From: Siphlonurus alternatus
Taxonomy: Eukaryota > Arthropoda > Insecta > Ephemeroptera > Siphlonuridae
Direction of reading: 5' to 3'
NCBI GenBank assembly: GCA_949825025.1
Contig: OX463781.1
Location: forward strand, 25,422,192 to 25,486,191
Length of the DNA stretch: 64,000 nucleotides
Part shown: positions 14,392 to 26,964 of the stretch, one piece after another
Layout: every line of letters begins with the position of its first letter
Position numbering within the stretch: position 1 is the stretch's first letter
Made by a program: the position numbers and the translations under genes
Notes under the pieces: generated by a model
What the model saw: only the letters and a program-made list of their open reading frames with translations
Databases searched by the model: none
What the model was told of the DNA's origin: nothing

Positions 14392-14571
14392 TGGGGGACA
14401 TTCACAAAGCACTTTAACCCCCACTTTAGCCCCGATTTTTAACCCTGGTACTAAACATGGTGCTAAACTATGAGCTTAACATGGTTAGCCCCTGGTTTAG
14501 TACCATGTTTAGCACCAGGGTTAAAAATCGGGGCTAAAGTGGGGGTTAAAGTGCTTTGTGAATGTCCCCCA
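14392..14571. mobile_element. Near-perfect hairpin MITE with TGGGGGACATTCACAAAGC ends
   Basis: Two arms of about 80 bp are almost exact complements, containing CTTTAACCCCCACTTTAGCC and GTACTAAACATGGTGCTAA. It sits in the last intron of the kinase gene. A looser relative with GGGGCATTCACAAAGC ends is at 59143-59286. Confidence 0.85.
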
Positions 14572-14991
14572 ATAAGACCAGTTCTGGAATAGAACGCTCA
14601 TATTGATAGTGTTGCTGCAATTCTGACTAACTGTTTGTCGAGATTGTTAAAACTGACTTTAGCAAATGATGCAAAGCTGTTAAAGTGACTAACAGCTTTT
14701 AACATTAACTAAAAAAGAAATCTGGTAATGCTGTACTTCACTGTAATATATAATATATACCTAACAACAGGGTTGCCTTTCTTTTTTTCTTCTAAGCCAC
14801 CAAGCGGTAAAAAAGCTGTTAGTTTGAGCAAATGCGATAAACACTGTCAGTCAGAATTGCAGCGGCACCATCAATATGCTAGCTTTATGTGGCAACTGCT
14901 AATAAAATAAAATACTGTTTAGGTTGTATACGTTGTCCACTGTAATTATTTTATTACCGGTCATAAATTCAAAAGTACTTAATTATGGCTA

Positions 14992-15204
<213 letters not shown>

Positions 15205-15926
15205 TCAGTTCGCTAGTCTAATTTGTATTTCAGGTCTAGATTTTGTGGCAGAGATAAGATTTCTATTTTTTATACAGATTGTATTAAGTTAAAAAGAAAA
15301 TCTACCTCAGCTGCTTCAACATCTAAGACTAGAGTGGCATTAGGTTAAAAGCAATGGGAAGTTATTGTTTCCAGTTTATATCAGCGGTAAAGTTGGACAA
15401 GAAAAATTATGCCGTTTTATATATTTTAAATTTTTTTTGTCACGTCACATCAAGTATTATGTTGAAGTTATTCATAATACTTTACTTAAAATACTTTTCC
15501 TTGTACAAGTATTATTTTCACTTTTAAAACAGAATAAAATACTTTGTAACTCTGTTGAAACCAAGGGTTTCAACCTTGCATTTGATAAATCATGCATCAT
15601 AATAGTTCAGTTAGTTTGAATGTTTGATATAATACATATTTTTATTCTTACACAATTTGAGTTGAATATACGAAAGTTAAGTTACTGAGACTTCTAAATA
15701 AAAGCTTCTAGTAAAAAAAAATTGTACTGTAACTACTGACTGCAAACAAAATTAAATGCTTAATATTAAAAACTTAGTACACAGTGACAGACAATTTGAA
15801 GTTACTAGCAAGAAAAAGCTTTGATTTAGGAAAGGTTGGTATTGTTGAGGAGGTAAAGAGAAAGGTTGTTAGGGCATGGCCGGGTTCAATATTCACAAGT
15901 CAGTGAGGCTATGGAGCGGAGCAGAC

Positions 15927-16129
15927 CTGCCGAGGATGTCGTTGAACCTAGGGTCGAGCTCCACATGGTATTTGTCGAGGTACTCAAACAGCTCCTCTGT
16001 GCCCAGCACCTTGGCAATGCGGACAAGCTGGTCGTAGTTATCATGGCCATGGAAGAATGGCTCCTTGCGGAATATCATTGACGCCAGCATGCATCCCAAT
16101 GACCACATGTCCAACGAGTAGTCATACAT
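15927..16129 (-). CDS. CSNK2A1: Casein kinase II alpha, coding exon 5
   Basis: Encodes residues 206-272, [20 protein letters not shown]...DPRFNDILG, followed by two bases of Arg273. It covers kinase subdomains IX-X. The acceptor is strong (TTGACAG). The donor GGCAG/GTCTGC is weak, but it is the only one that keeps the CK2 sequence and phase with exon 6. Confidence 0.93.
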
Positions 16130-16201
16130 CTGTCAACACAAGTCAGCAAAGGTTTAGTTCAGGTTCAGATTGATAATAATAATAAAAATTAAATTCTTCC
16201 T

Positions 16202-16240
16202 TTGACTGATGAAGCAACTCGACAATGCGAAACGTTTCAA
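16202..16240 (+). ncRNA. Possible small hammerhead-ribozyme-like motif
   Basis: CTGATGA (16206-16212) and GAAA (16229-16232) flank a 3-bp stem, GCA/TGC. TTGA (16202-16205) can pair with TCAA (16237-16240) as stem I. Between them GAAAC-GTT gives only the self-complementary ACGT as stem III, the layout reported for small hammerhead variants of Penelope-like elements that cleave as dimers. One extra A lies between CTGATGA and stem II, so it may be a decayed or coincidental copy. Sequence related to the hairpins at 59436-59645 follows directly. Confidence 0.35.
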
Positions 16241-16249
16241 TATATAAAT

Positions 16250-16370
16250 AACTTTCGAGTGAACCTCTGTGACAACAAGATTTTCGCCTACTGCAACTCT
16301 TTCGATCGGTAAGGCTTTCTTTGGTAAGGACTTGCTGGTTATTTCTGTCTTTTCCTTTAATAAGCTGAAT
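16250..16370. repeat. Fragment shared with the hairpins at 54.6 kb and 59.5 kb
   Basis: It contains ACTTTCGAGTGAACCTCTG, TTTCGATCGGTAAGG and CTTGCTGGTTATT, in the same order as the right arm of the 59436-59645 hairpin. Together with the preceding GCGAAACGTTTC it resembles the end of a Penelope-like retroelement; that assignment is inference. Confidence 0.5.
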
Positions 16371-16641
16371 AATAATAATAAAAAAATAATATTAATAATA
16401 ATAAAGGCCAAACGGATCAAATCGACAATAATTTTATTTATTCTAACAATTTGATCAAAGGGGAGGGAGGAAAATCATATTATGCTTGTTCCCTATGCTC
16501 ATCAATGCATTTCAGCACTTCAGTAGAGTAGTCTCCTTATCTCACAACCTAAACTGTCATATAAACGGATATTCACACAAGGATAAAAAGTATATTGCTT
16601 AACACATTCAGCATTCAAAGGAGATCTCTACCGTTTTTTTA

Positions 16642-16890
<249 letters not shown>

Positions 16891-17153
16891 TTAAGCCTAA
16901 GGAAGAAATAATTTAATAATAAAATAATAATAATAAAAAAAAAAAAAAAAATTACATCTGCTGTACATAACAAAAGGCAGAAAACATATTTTGGTTCCCA
17001 AAAAATGCAGAGTGGGGCTATTAGCATCACTAAACTAAAAACTATGTGCAATAAATAACAATGAAAATTATAATTACAATGAAAAAAAAAAAATAAATAA
17101 ATAAATAGTACCAACAAAAACTGTGACACATTATTGATGCAGAATGTAAAACG

Positions 17154-17497
17154 ATGAAGTATCGACTTATTTTATTTTTTTTATTGCAGAAATGGATAGA
17201 GCTTGCAAAGTTATGCTACCCTGATTTTTTTTTCAGACTTTTTAGAGCCCGTGAACTATTTTAAAAAAATCATTGAAAGTTCTTTTTGTGACGTCCCGAG
17301 ACGCCGCTCTTTAAGAAAAAGATAGGACTTGCCGCCTCGTGACGTCACAACAAGAACTTTCAATAATTTTTTAAAAATAGTTCCTGGGCTTTAAAAGATC
17401 TAAAAAAAAAATCAGGGTAGCATAACTTTGCACGCTCTATCCATTTCTGCAATAATAATAATAATAACAATAAAAAAATTGGGGCCGATACTCCATT
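17154..17497. mobile_element. Hairpin MITE, family B, copy 3
   Basis: Inverted arms contain AGAAATGGATAGAG, TTATGCTACCCTGA and AGAGCCCGTGAACTA. TGACGTC occurs on the left and the full TGACGTCA on the right. It lies in an intron of the kinase gene. Confidence 0.8.
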
Positions 17498-17564
17498 AAA
17501 AAAAATGCACTAACAATCATCATCATATTTTTTTAAACCGTAGTGAAAAATACTGTGTCCTTAC

Positions 17565-17777
17565 CTTCAGCAGCTCATAGAGGTAGTAGCGTATGTCAAA
17601 GTCTGTGAGAGTCTGGTAAAGCTGCTTGAAGTCCGTATTGTTGACGTGTTCAAAGATGAGCGCTGGGGTGCGTGACACCGGGTCCTTCACCACTGCCTGC
17701 AGAGAGATGATGTTGGTGCCGCCTCGGAGGTTCTCCAGAATTTTTATCTCTCGCTTAATCTTCTTCTTCTTCACTGG
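17565..17777 (-). CDS. CSNK2A1: Casein kinase II alpha, coding exon 3
   Basis: Encodes residues 70-140. It begins [20 protein letters not shown], the basic substrate-recognition cluster of CK2 that also contacts the regulatory beta subunit or nucleic acids. [20 protein letters not shown] and the [11 protein letters not shown] helix follow. Acceptor TATTAG, donor AAG/GTAAGG; 71 codons. Confidence 0.96.
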
Positions 17778-18724
17778 CTAATAACATTAGAAGAGAGGTT
17801 AACTTTAAGTTAAACTTTCAGGGCAATAAGTGATAAGAGTTGACTGGCTGTAAATAATTCAATTCATCCCTTTACATTTTCAGTGACTTAAGAGGGGATG
17901 TAACGAAGATTTAGAATACTCAAAAGAGGTTTAGAAGAACTAATTTAAATCATTCCTGGGTAATATTTTTCCTGGGACTTTTAAAGTCTGTTAATATGAA
18001 AGTGTAAATTGTAGGAGAGCAATTTCATCCTGTCCCCAACACTAAGATGCTTCGTAGAAAGCATCAGGTGTTGATTTCTTATTATAAATGACCGTACATG
18101 TACACCTGTCCGTTCTTTTAAAATTTAACTGAATGGGGAATTCTCCTACATTTTTTTTTTTTTTTTCAGATGCTCTATGCCTTGAAATTAAATGTCCCAA
18201 AACAAAAAAGTTTCAATCTTCAAAATTGGAGACAAGGGAATTTTTTAAAAATCTTCCTTCTTTTGAATTTAGCTCCAAAACGTGACGTAGAAACTGCCTA
18301 GCAGGCGAAATTTTCCTGCAATAAATTTATATTTTAGATTACCACTCTTAAAATAAACTGATATTGGAGACGAAACTATTGATACTAGGGTAGAAAAACC
18401 CGCTGATTTCGATTGTGTTACTAAAATTTATAGCCAATCACTCCTTGACGCTCAAATTATGATATCAGGCAGTTGTTGTGTGTTAACTAGGGAGTTTCTA
18501 CGTCACAATTTCAGGTTTGCGCGCGGGTTGCATACTTTGCCCCTATTCTAATAATCCCTTCAGAGTCCCCAAATTTGAGTTTAAAAAGTTGAAACTTAAG
18601 TCAAACTTATTGTTAATATGTACCCTATCATAATATAGTAGTTAAATTAAAATTTGAGTTGTAAGAGAATTCCCCATTCCTTTCCTAAGTAGAAAAAAAC
18701 ACTAGCAATGTAGAATATAGTTAC

Positions 18725-18836
18725 CTTTAAAATCTTGACTACACACTTCTCGTTATTTGTGATGTTGATGGCCTCGAAGACCTCTGAGTACTTGCCGCGG
18801 CCGAGCTTACGCACGACCTGGAAGTCATCTTGCTGC
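18725..18836 (-). CDS. CSNK2A1: Casein kinase II alpha, coding exon 2 (glycine loop)
   Basis: Encodes residues 33-69 after the base that completes Gly32. It holds the glycine-rich ATP loop GRGKYSEV (residues 44-51) and the ATP-binding lysine in VVKILK (Lys66, equivalent to human Lys68). The acceptor is CCCACAG and the donor AAG/GTAACT. Confidence 0.95.
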
Positions 18837-20200
18837 CTGTGGGACAGTATGACATCAGTCTCCAGATCGGGCGCAGCTCTCCTGTGCAACACACCCACCA
18901 TCAAACACATGAGAATACAACAACAAGCACAGCCAGAGCATCCCCACCGACAAAACAATAAGCATAAAACAAAATAATTAAAAAGCGTTACCATTCATTC
19001 AGTGCGTATAGGTTGGCCTACAGAAAGTGCTAGAGAAACAAATTTTCCAATTAAGAAGCAAACTACAAGAGAAATTTAATACAGCTAATCTAACATAACA
19101 TGCATTTTTTTTTTTAAATACAATCAATAGGTAAAGTTAATGATTAATCTCAGTTACTTGCAGTCATTGTTCTGAAACAAGGATCAATAGAAATAAATTT
19201 TAAAAGCTCGAAAATCTAATATTTAATCAGAGCAAATTCAAGGGGGCTGTTTTCTCACAATAGCTCCATTTCTTGTGTATGTCTATAAGACTCCATGTTA
19301 AACTTCTATCTTAATTTTTTACAAAACCGGTATGACAGATCCACTTCAAAATTTGTATGCTCCCGTTAACAGAGATTTTTAAGTTCCCTGCAAGTCTCAA
19401 GTAACAAACTTAAGTCTGACTTAAAGTTTGACCTCATCTATGAAATTGGGGAATTAAAATCAAGGAGGCCGATTCTGGGATCTTGATCAATTGATCCGTG
19501 AGTGAAAAAAAGCTTAAATTGAGTTAGTATTTTCCAAAATTACTACGCAGATGCATTTCTTTATCATTTAAAAGAGAACTTAAAAAATCCATCTTGCATG
19601 GCTTCTTCAGAAAAAAAAAAAAAAAAAAAATCTGTACTAAAACATGTGAATGGTATTTAATATTGGTCTTCTAACTGTAAGAATGACAAACCTGATTTCC
19701 TCAAAACTTACATAGGTAACAGAGTATCGACCTCATTTTTTTTTTTTTTTATTGCAGAAATGGATAGAGGGTGCAAAGTTATGCCACCCTGATTTTTTTT
19801 CTTTTTTTTTTAGCCCTGGAAGTATTTTTAACAGGGAGTGGACCCGGTCGTCTTTTTGAGCGGATCCGGATCCGGGTACCCGGATCCGTTTTTTTTTCTA
19901 GCGGTTCTAAATTCGGGATCTAGATCCCCTTGAAAAAAAGGGGGGATCTGAGATCCGGAACCGAATCCCGTTCATCAATAAAGGGGATAGGGATCCCCGG
20001 ATCCGGATCCCGTTATTTTGCAAGGGGATCCGGGTCCCTGGATCCGGATCCGTTTTTTTTTTTTTTACTTTTTAATTTATATTTTTTCCGCGGCAAATGT
20101 ACGTACAATTAGTACAATATTTTGCGTATAGCCGTATAGATGTTACAGCTACATATTAAATTTAAATGTAACACTGTCAGTACGTTCACATGACGGTGTT

Positions 20201-20270
20201 TAATGCGTATTCGTTGACGACGCCTCATAAGAATAACATTATCCGTCGTCAACGAATACGCATTAAAGTG
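20201..20270. repeat. Strong hairpin inside the hAT-like element
   Basis: The arms contain TTAATGCGTATTCGTTGACG and its complement, with a short loop. The outer flank (ACTTT, GATCCTGGCCTGAAATG) recurs in reverse at 22735-22775. Confidence 0.8.
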
Positions 20271-20795
20271 ATCCTGGCCTGAAATGGTAAATTCAATTTT
20301 TTTTGTTGCTAGTGCTATAGTTATATTTACATATTCTTAAGATTGATTTTGAATCATTTTCGTCCATATATTGCTTTAATAATGCATATTAAAATATACA
20401 GCATCTAAATCTATATATAAATGTGGCAACGCAGCGACGACTGCTCATCAGCCGACAAGAGAGGGGAAAGAGGGGGAATGAGTCGCAAGTTGAGAATACA
20501 AGTGGTTTGTGTGAACGCGCCAGTTAGGTCTACAGTCTACACCTTGCAGACACAAAATGTAATATTTCGTGAAATTATTGTGAATTTACGGTAGCACTTA
20601 TAAACAAAAACAAATTATCATGAGGAGTAAATAGTTATATTATATTATATTATATTATATGATTATTAAAATGTATCTCCTTGAGATGTAATTATTGTAT
20701 TTCAACAACATGAATTTGGAATTAAATTTAATAATTGGAAATTAATGTTAAGTACTGTATAATATGGTATATATTATATGTATATTATATAAAAA

Positions 20796-21124
20796 CAATG
20801 GAGTATTGTCCTCATTTTTTTTTATTGTAGAAATGGATAGAGGGTGCAAAGTTATGTTACCCTGATTTTTTTCAGATTTTTTAGAGCCCGGGAAGTATTT
20901 TTAAAAAATTATTGAAAGTTATTTTTGTGACGTCACGAGACGCCGCTCCTTAAGAAAAAGATAGGACTTGTCGCCGCGTGACGTCACAAAAAGGACTTTC
21001 AATAATTTTTTAAAAATACTTCCAGGGCTCTAAAAAATCTGAAAAAAATCAGGGTAGCATAACTTTGCACCCTCTATCCATTTCTACAATAAAAAAAAAA
21101 AAAAATTAGGTCAATACTCCATTG
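20796..21124. mobile_element. Hairpin MITE, family B, copy 5 (nested)
   Basis: The ends CAATGGAGTATTG and its complement are inverted. The arms carry AGAAATGGATAGAGGGTGC and two perfect TGACGTCA octamers (near 20928 and 20980). It is nested in the hAT element that itself splits another family B copy. Confidence 0.88.
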
Positions 21125-21680
21125 TTGGAGTAAAAGTTTTAACAAGTTAAAAGAATATAGGTATGTTCGCAAATAGACAATATCAGAAAGAATCTATATT
21201 TATTTATTGATGATCCTTATATTCCATGTAGAGTTGGTTCACCAAAAAAAAAAAAAATATTCTTTGTGATGGTGCATTTTGTATTTACGAATTGACTTTG
21301 CAATCCACAATCATGTCACCAGAATAAAAAAATTTCACAGTCATGCTTTTAACAAGGAATATTTATCCAAAAAAATATACTGGCTTAAACAGTGCTATTC
21401 TTCGCCAATGAGCTTCCAAGTAAAGTGGAAAAAAAAATGTATCCCATATTACTTTATTATAAGTTAGCATGCTGTGAAATTATTAATAGTGTCCCCGAAA
21501 AAAGGTAAAAAGAATAATAATAATAGTGTTAAATGCAGGACTGTAAATTTTCATAAGCAGCTTCTGATAATCTTGATAATATATCAGTAAATAATAACGT
21601 TCGTTAATCGTTATGTTTCCTTTCAAAATTGCAGCGCAGATTGCGTATAACTGGTTATATTGCACAAATATTTTATTATT

Positions 21681-22057
21681 TTAAGGTAGAGATAACACGA
21701 ATCAGCTGGTCCAATGCTAAAAAAATCCCAATAATAAAAATTATGAAAAAAATTTAAAATATTCTCCTCTACATCCCCTATCAGTAGGTAAAATATCAGG
21801 TATACAAAAACGAGCTAGTTTTCGAGTAATTAATGTTTAAAGTTGACGAATTGAACATGGAAGTTCCATTTCTCCATGTTAATTTAGAGAACTTTAAAAA
21901 TTAATTACTCGAAAACTAGCTCGTTTTTGCATAACTGATTTTTTGCCTACTGATAGGGGATGTAGAGGAGAACAATTTAAATTTTTTTCATAATTTTTAT
22001 GAGTGGGATTTTTTTAGCATTGCATGGGCCAGCTGATCCGTATTATCTCTACCTTAA
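21681..22057. mobile_element. Hairpin MITE, family A, copy 3 (TTAA ends)
   Basis: It is bounded by TTAA. The termini are GGTAGAGATAACACG at the left and CGTATTATCTCTACC at the right. The internal arm GAGCTAGTTTTCGAGTAATT is repeated in reverse. Confidence 0.85.
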
Positions 22058-24170
22058 AAAATTAGTATGAAAAAATGATGTAAAATAGTGTTCAATTTTA
22101 CATCAATTATATTTTATTTCGATATTATTATATACTTTTACATGAATTGAATGTACTATATATATATATTATAAAATTACTTGCGTATATAAGGTCATCA
22201 AATAAATTTGTTTTCAAAACTATGCTTTATGCAGTAAAAAAGAGTGCATGTATTATGTATTGAAAACTCCCAATTATATTAAAATATAATATAGCGTCTT
22301 ACATATTTTATCATGCTTTTCTAATAATTATTAAAGTAATCATAGATATAACCTTTTTTTTTCAACTTCGTTATACAATTATTGCTTTGCATTTTAGTCA
22401 AATAATATATATTTATATTTATTGTGTTATTTTTTTCTTTGCATGGTTCTTCTCCCATGCTCTTCTCCTAAACTCGTTCAAAATATCAGCGCTGTTTCTT
22501 CTCTCCCCACTCTAGTTAGCCAACAGGCCAATCGGCAATGATGTGAGGTGTGACGTCACTATACTCAAGGCTAGAGCGGCGTTGTCGGATTTCTTGAGTA
22601 TTATGATATCATAATACTCAAAATTTTGTACTTTCTTGCAGCTGCCTCGCGGAAATGCACCGGATATGCCGGAAATGATGCAAATGTTAATTATTAACTA
22701 AAAGAACTCTTGGCGACTGCATTTTTTGTCATTTCAGGCCAGGATCACTTTAAACACCATCATGTGAACGTAGTGACTGTTATAACTATTATAAAAACCA
22801 GACTGTAATTATATGAATACTGTATTATCATGTGAGTTATGAAGTATCATGTAATTTTTATGTACAGTTCCTTTCACATTTAAAACTCGGAACTTTGAAC
22901 TTTAAAAGTTTTAAAACACTAAAAACATTAAGTATGTAAGTAAATTTTAAGTTTCCTAAATTTATTTTGCTCCATGTTTCCAATAAAACCACATTTTGTT
23001 TTAACTTCATATAAATTTTTATACCGTTTGTTGATATTTTTGTATATTTCTTTAAAAACGGGATCCGGTTCCGGATCCGGGTCTGGATGACTTTTTTTTA
23101 AGCCGGATCTGAGATCCGGAACCGGATCCCCTTTTTTAAAAAAAAGGAGGATCTGAAAAACGGATCCAGATCCCCTCTTGAAAAAAGCGGGTCCGTTAGA
23201 TCCAGACCCGGATCCCCTCGTCTAAAAAGGGGATCTGAAGCGGATCTGGGATCCGGATCCACTCCCTGATTTTTAAAAAAAAACTATTGAAAGTCCTTTT
23301 TGTGACGACAAGTGGCGCCTCTGCTTAAGAAAAGGATAGGACTTGCCGCCCCGTGACGTCACAGAAAGGACTTTCAATTATTTTTTAAAAATACTTCCAA
23401 TCCAAAACTGTAAAAAATCTGGAAAAAAAAAAAAAAAAAAAAAAAAACAGGGCAGCATAACATTGCACCCTCTATCCATTTCTGCGATATAAAAAATGAG
23501 GGCCATACTCCACTTAGCATTTAAAAATTTTATTTTGTGTTCTATGCCACAAGCTTTAGTCACATATATATACAGTATATATAATATACATTTAATTTCT
23601 TCTTATGTTTTTGCAAAAATTAGTGTGCCTAGATGAAACCTTAATTTATACCTCACCAGGATAATTTGAGTAAAACAGAAGTGTAATTCTCATAAGCCGA
23701 ATGTTAAATGCTGAGCAATATAAGCGTTTTAGAAATTTTGTCTGCACTAATCATGCAAGATAGAATTTGTTAATTTTAATTACATGATAGAGGATTACAT
23801 CTAGTATGATTGGAGAAATTAATACACTAAAAAATTAAAGCAATATAATAGACAGCAGTGATAATTAATATAAGCCTTGGCCCAACTCTACAGTATGCAT
23901 ACAAATAATTTCTGTTGAAGTCACATGCAAATTTTCAGTGATGGCAATGTACAAGTGTATTTCAAAGGCAATAAGTGAAAAAATTCAAAGCATGATTTCA
24001 CAAATATAACAGTTATGAATTCTTATTTATAAGTAACATACATAAAAAGAACCATGTGGTACGGTACAGAAGGGGGTTTAAAAAGTGTCTATACACAGGC
24101 CTTACGGGTGAGTCAGGGTGATGTCATAAAAGATGTTTGGCATCAATTAAGGTATGAGTGATAAGAGAAG

Positions 24171-24505
24171 CAACATCGACTGACCTTCACTTCACAAATA
24201 CAATACCCATTGTTGTTGATACAATGTAAACAACAAGACACTTTTGAAACCCTTTCGGTTAACATTTCAATTCATTTGACATTATTTTGAACGTGTTTGT
24301 GTGAAATCTTTGCATAACAAAATTAGAAGCACCACCTGCATGATTGGTAGTACTTTTTGCATATAGATGGACGACCTTGAGTTATGTCCAGACATGTGAC
24401 TGAAATTAGTCTCAAGTTGTATAATTAAATATCATAATTATCAATTGTATCGGCAACAATGTGTATTGAATTTGTGAAGCGAAGGTCAGTCGATGCTGTC
24501 TCCTT
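24171..24505. mobile_element. Hairpin element
   Basis: The left arm contains AACATCGACTGACCTTCAC and the right arm its near-complement GCGAAGGTCAGTCGATGCTG. Pairing extends inward over about 70 bp. Its exact ends are not clear. Confidence 0.65.
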
Positions 24506-25301
24506 TAATCATTCATTCTGTCCTATAATTAAAAGTAAAGTCTTTTATTCAACCACTTTTTCAACAACAATTAAACTAATTCTAACTGGCAATAATCATT
24601 TTCTTGTGCGTGCCTCCAAATTTGAATTTCAGCTGCAGGGACTAACAGCTAAAAAGTGAAGGTATAAAGTAGCAGTATGGACACGCCTCTTTTCAACATT
24701 AGTTGAATGGTGAGAAGAGAACAGAAAGTGGAGATATGGTGATCAATATTGCTCAAATAGACACAAATTTTCAACAACTATAAAAATCACCTTTCTTTGT
24801 TTTCAACGATTGGAACGGAAACATATTTTAATTACTATTGAATTCCCTATCTAGCGGTACAAAAATTGCTTTTCTGAAACGATTTGAACAATTTATCCTC
24901 AAGTGCAGTTGCATAACAATAAAAATGCATCGATGCAATTCTTAATTTCAGCTTTTATGCATTGCAAAAAAATGAAATTTATACTAATCGCTTAAAAACT
25001 AAGACATCAGTTACTGTACGTATAATTATACTATAGTTAAAAATAACGAAAATTAAAAATTAACAGAAGACAAATTTTTAATTAAATATTTATTTGTCAG
25101 TAATGTAGAAAGGGGGGAAAAATTGGAGTGGCAAAGGTGATACCAGATTCACCAGTTCTGTAGCAGAAGTCAGTGTCCTCACTTGTGTCACTAATTAAAT
25201 GTCAACCCTTATAGTTTCCATGAGAAACTTTTGTATTTTAAGATTACAATACCTGAACTATAAAAAGTTAATGTGTTATAAAAGTTTTGCTATAGTGTAA
25301 G

Positions 25302-25596
25302 CATTGAGCTCTATACAAGGCTAGAGGGATAATGCCCTATACTTCTCAATGTTAAACTGTGCGCACGGTCCGGCGGGAGGAAGTGGGTGGGAGATTGCGC
25401 TTTCGTCACACATTCCAACGTATTCTCCTCAGAATTGCCAACTGCAGTGTAACTTTTAATATTTATTTTATAAGGAAACTTTCTTAGGTTGGTCAACCAG
25501 GCATTCGATAGCACCGACCACCACCCACTTTCCTCCCAGACGCCGTGCGCGCCTAAAACAGCTGATTAGCCCTCTAGCCTTGTATAGAGCTCAATG
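25302..25596. mobile_element. MITE with 27-bp perfect inverted ends and 8-bp duplication
   Basis: The left end is CATTGAGCTCTATACAAGG and the right end its complement; pairing runs 27 bases. The target duplication agtgtaag is present at 25294-25301 and 25597-25604. An 8-bp duplication fits the hAT or P superfamily, but the terminus is not a classical hAT start. Confidence 0.88.
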
Positions 25597-25761
25597 AGTG
25601 TAAGTAAGCTAACGTGGCAAATGCAGGGAACAAAAAAGGTTGAAAACTCGATTCCTCTGTTTGCCATGCTATGTTTTTTGCATAGAGTACAGAGCTTTTA
25701 CGATTCAAAATTTCAAATAGCATTATTTCGGGATCGATAATTGTGACCTGCATTTACCATG

Positions 25762-26055
25762 TACAGTGAATCCAGGAGAGAATGTAACAAGAATGGGCCT
25801 TTGTTTTCACGGTTCGAAGCTTCGAAGTGCAACTCTTGACTTGAAACTTATCACAGTGCTCCGAGCTGTTGTGGTCTCTCATCGGTACCAGCCACTTGCT
25901 CGCTCTCACTCGCTGGCATCAATGAGAGACCACACCAGCACGGTGTGCTGTGAAATGCTGTAATGAGCTTGGAGTCGGGAGTTGCACTTCGAACCGTGAT
26001 AGCAAAGGCATAACAAAGGCTCATTCTTGTTACATTCTTTCCTGGATTGAGTGTA
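25762..26055. mobile_element. Hairpin MITE with TACA(G/C)T ends (Tc1/mariner-like)
   Basis: The left end TACAGTGAATCCAGG and the complement of the right end, TACACTCAATCCAGG, differ at two bases. The inner arms pair over about 70 bp (GAATGTAACAAGAATG...; TTCGAAGTGCAACTC). TA at both borders fits a TA duplication. Confidence 0.75.
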
Positions 26056-26575
26056 CAGTAGTGATAAAAAAAGTATTGGAAAACAAGACATACCGAAATA
26101 CATTGAAATGGTAAGAAATTTTAATTTATATTATATTACTTATTGGCGTTGTTTACCAAGTAAAGTCATCTAAAGTCTAAAGGCTCAAGATTTTTCACCA
26201 TAGTTTTGAATACAGTAAATTTAAAATTTCTGTGTTAACCGGCAGGGTAAGAAAGTGATTTGGCAGAGAATTGAAAGTTTTGCTAATGTGTGACTTAAAC
26301 CTATACCACCAGCTTTTTGGAAGCTAGCAATTTTTCCAATTGGATAGTTTTTTTAAACAACATTTATTTTTGTTACAACTTTTGAAAACAATATATTATG
26401 TATATTTATTTTTATCTTTCGTAAACAAAAATGCAGCACACTGTTTGTTGTTTGTACACTGTAAATAAAGGGACAAACGAAATAATTTATAATTTTTTTT
26501 TCACCCAGCATAAATGAGCATTACAGAGCGTAAAAAGCATGATTGTGTTCATTGGAATTTTCCTTGCATTTTTTT

Positions 26576-26964
26576 TTAAGGGTAGGATAACACGAAACAT
26601 CGATTGTTGTAGTCCCATTTGATTAACATGTAAACCTTAGCAACCTCATTATAATTCTGAATTTTTTTTGAGAGACAGTTGTTAGCACCCAAAAAATGTG
26701 GAAAACAAAACAATTAGACGGTCCAATTTTTTTAAATTAATTTTTTAAATTTTCAGTATAGGGCTTTACCATGGAGACCTAAACTAATAAATTAATTTAA
26801 AAAAATTGGATCATCTGATTGTTTTGAAATTTTTTCCACATTTTTTTTTTTGGTGTAAAAAACTGTCTCTAAAAAAAATTCAGAATTATTATGAGGTTGC
26901 TAAGGTTTACATGTTAATCAAATGGGACTACAACAATCGATGTTTCGCGTTATCTTACCCTTAA
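26576..26964. mobile_element. Hairpin MITE with GGGTAGGATAACACG ends (TTAA)
   Basis: It is bounded by TTAA. The ends resemble family A, but the interior differs (CGATTGTTGTAGTCCCATTTG and its complement). It is probably a sister family moved by the same enzyme. Confidence 0.8.

Larger units (their letters stand above)
19832..23268. mobile_element. Non-autonomous hAT-like element with GGATCCGG-rich subterminal repeats
   Basis: The inverted ends are CAGGGAGTGGA and TCCACTCCCTG. The target duplication atttttaa is present at 19824-19831 and 23269-23276. The first and last 220 bp are full of GGATCCGG/GATCCGGA-type repeats in both orientations. Inside are a family B MITE (20796-21124), a family A MITE (21681-22057) and a strong hairpin at about 20201-20270 whose flank recurs inverted near 22735-22775. 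No transposase frame was found. Confidence 0.88.
19719..23514. mobile_element. Family B MITE split by a 3.4-kb hAT element
   Basis: The left half is 19719-19831 and the right half 23269-23514. Together they show the standard family B arms (AGAAATGGATAGAGGGTGC at the left, its complement at the right). The break coincides with the hAT insertion and its 8-bp duplication. Confidence 0.88.
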
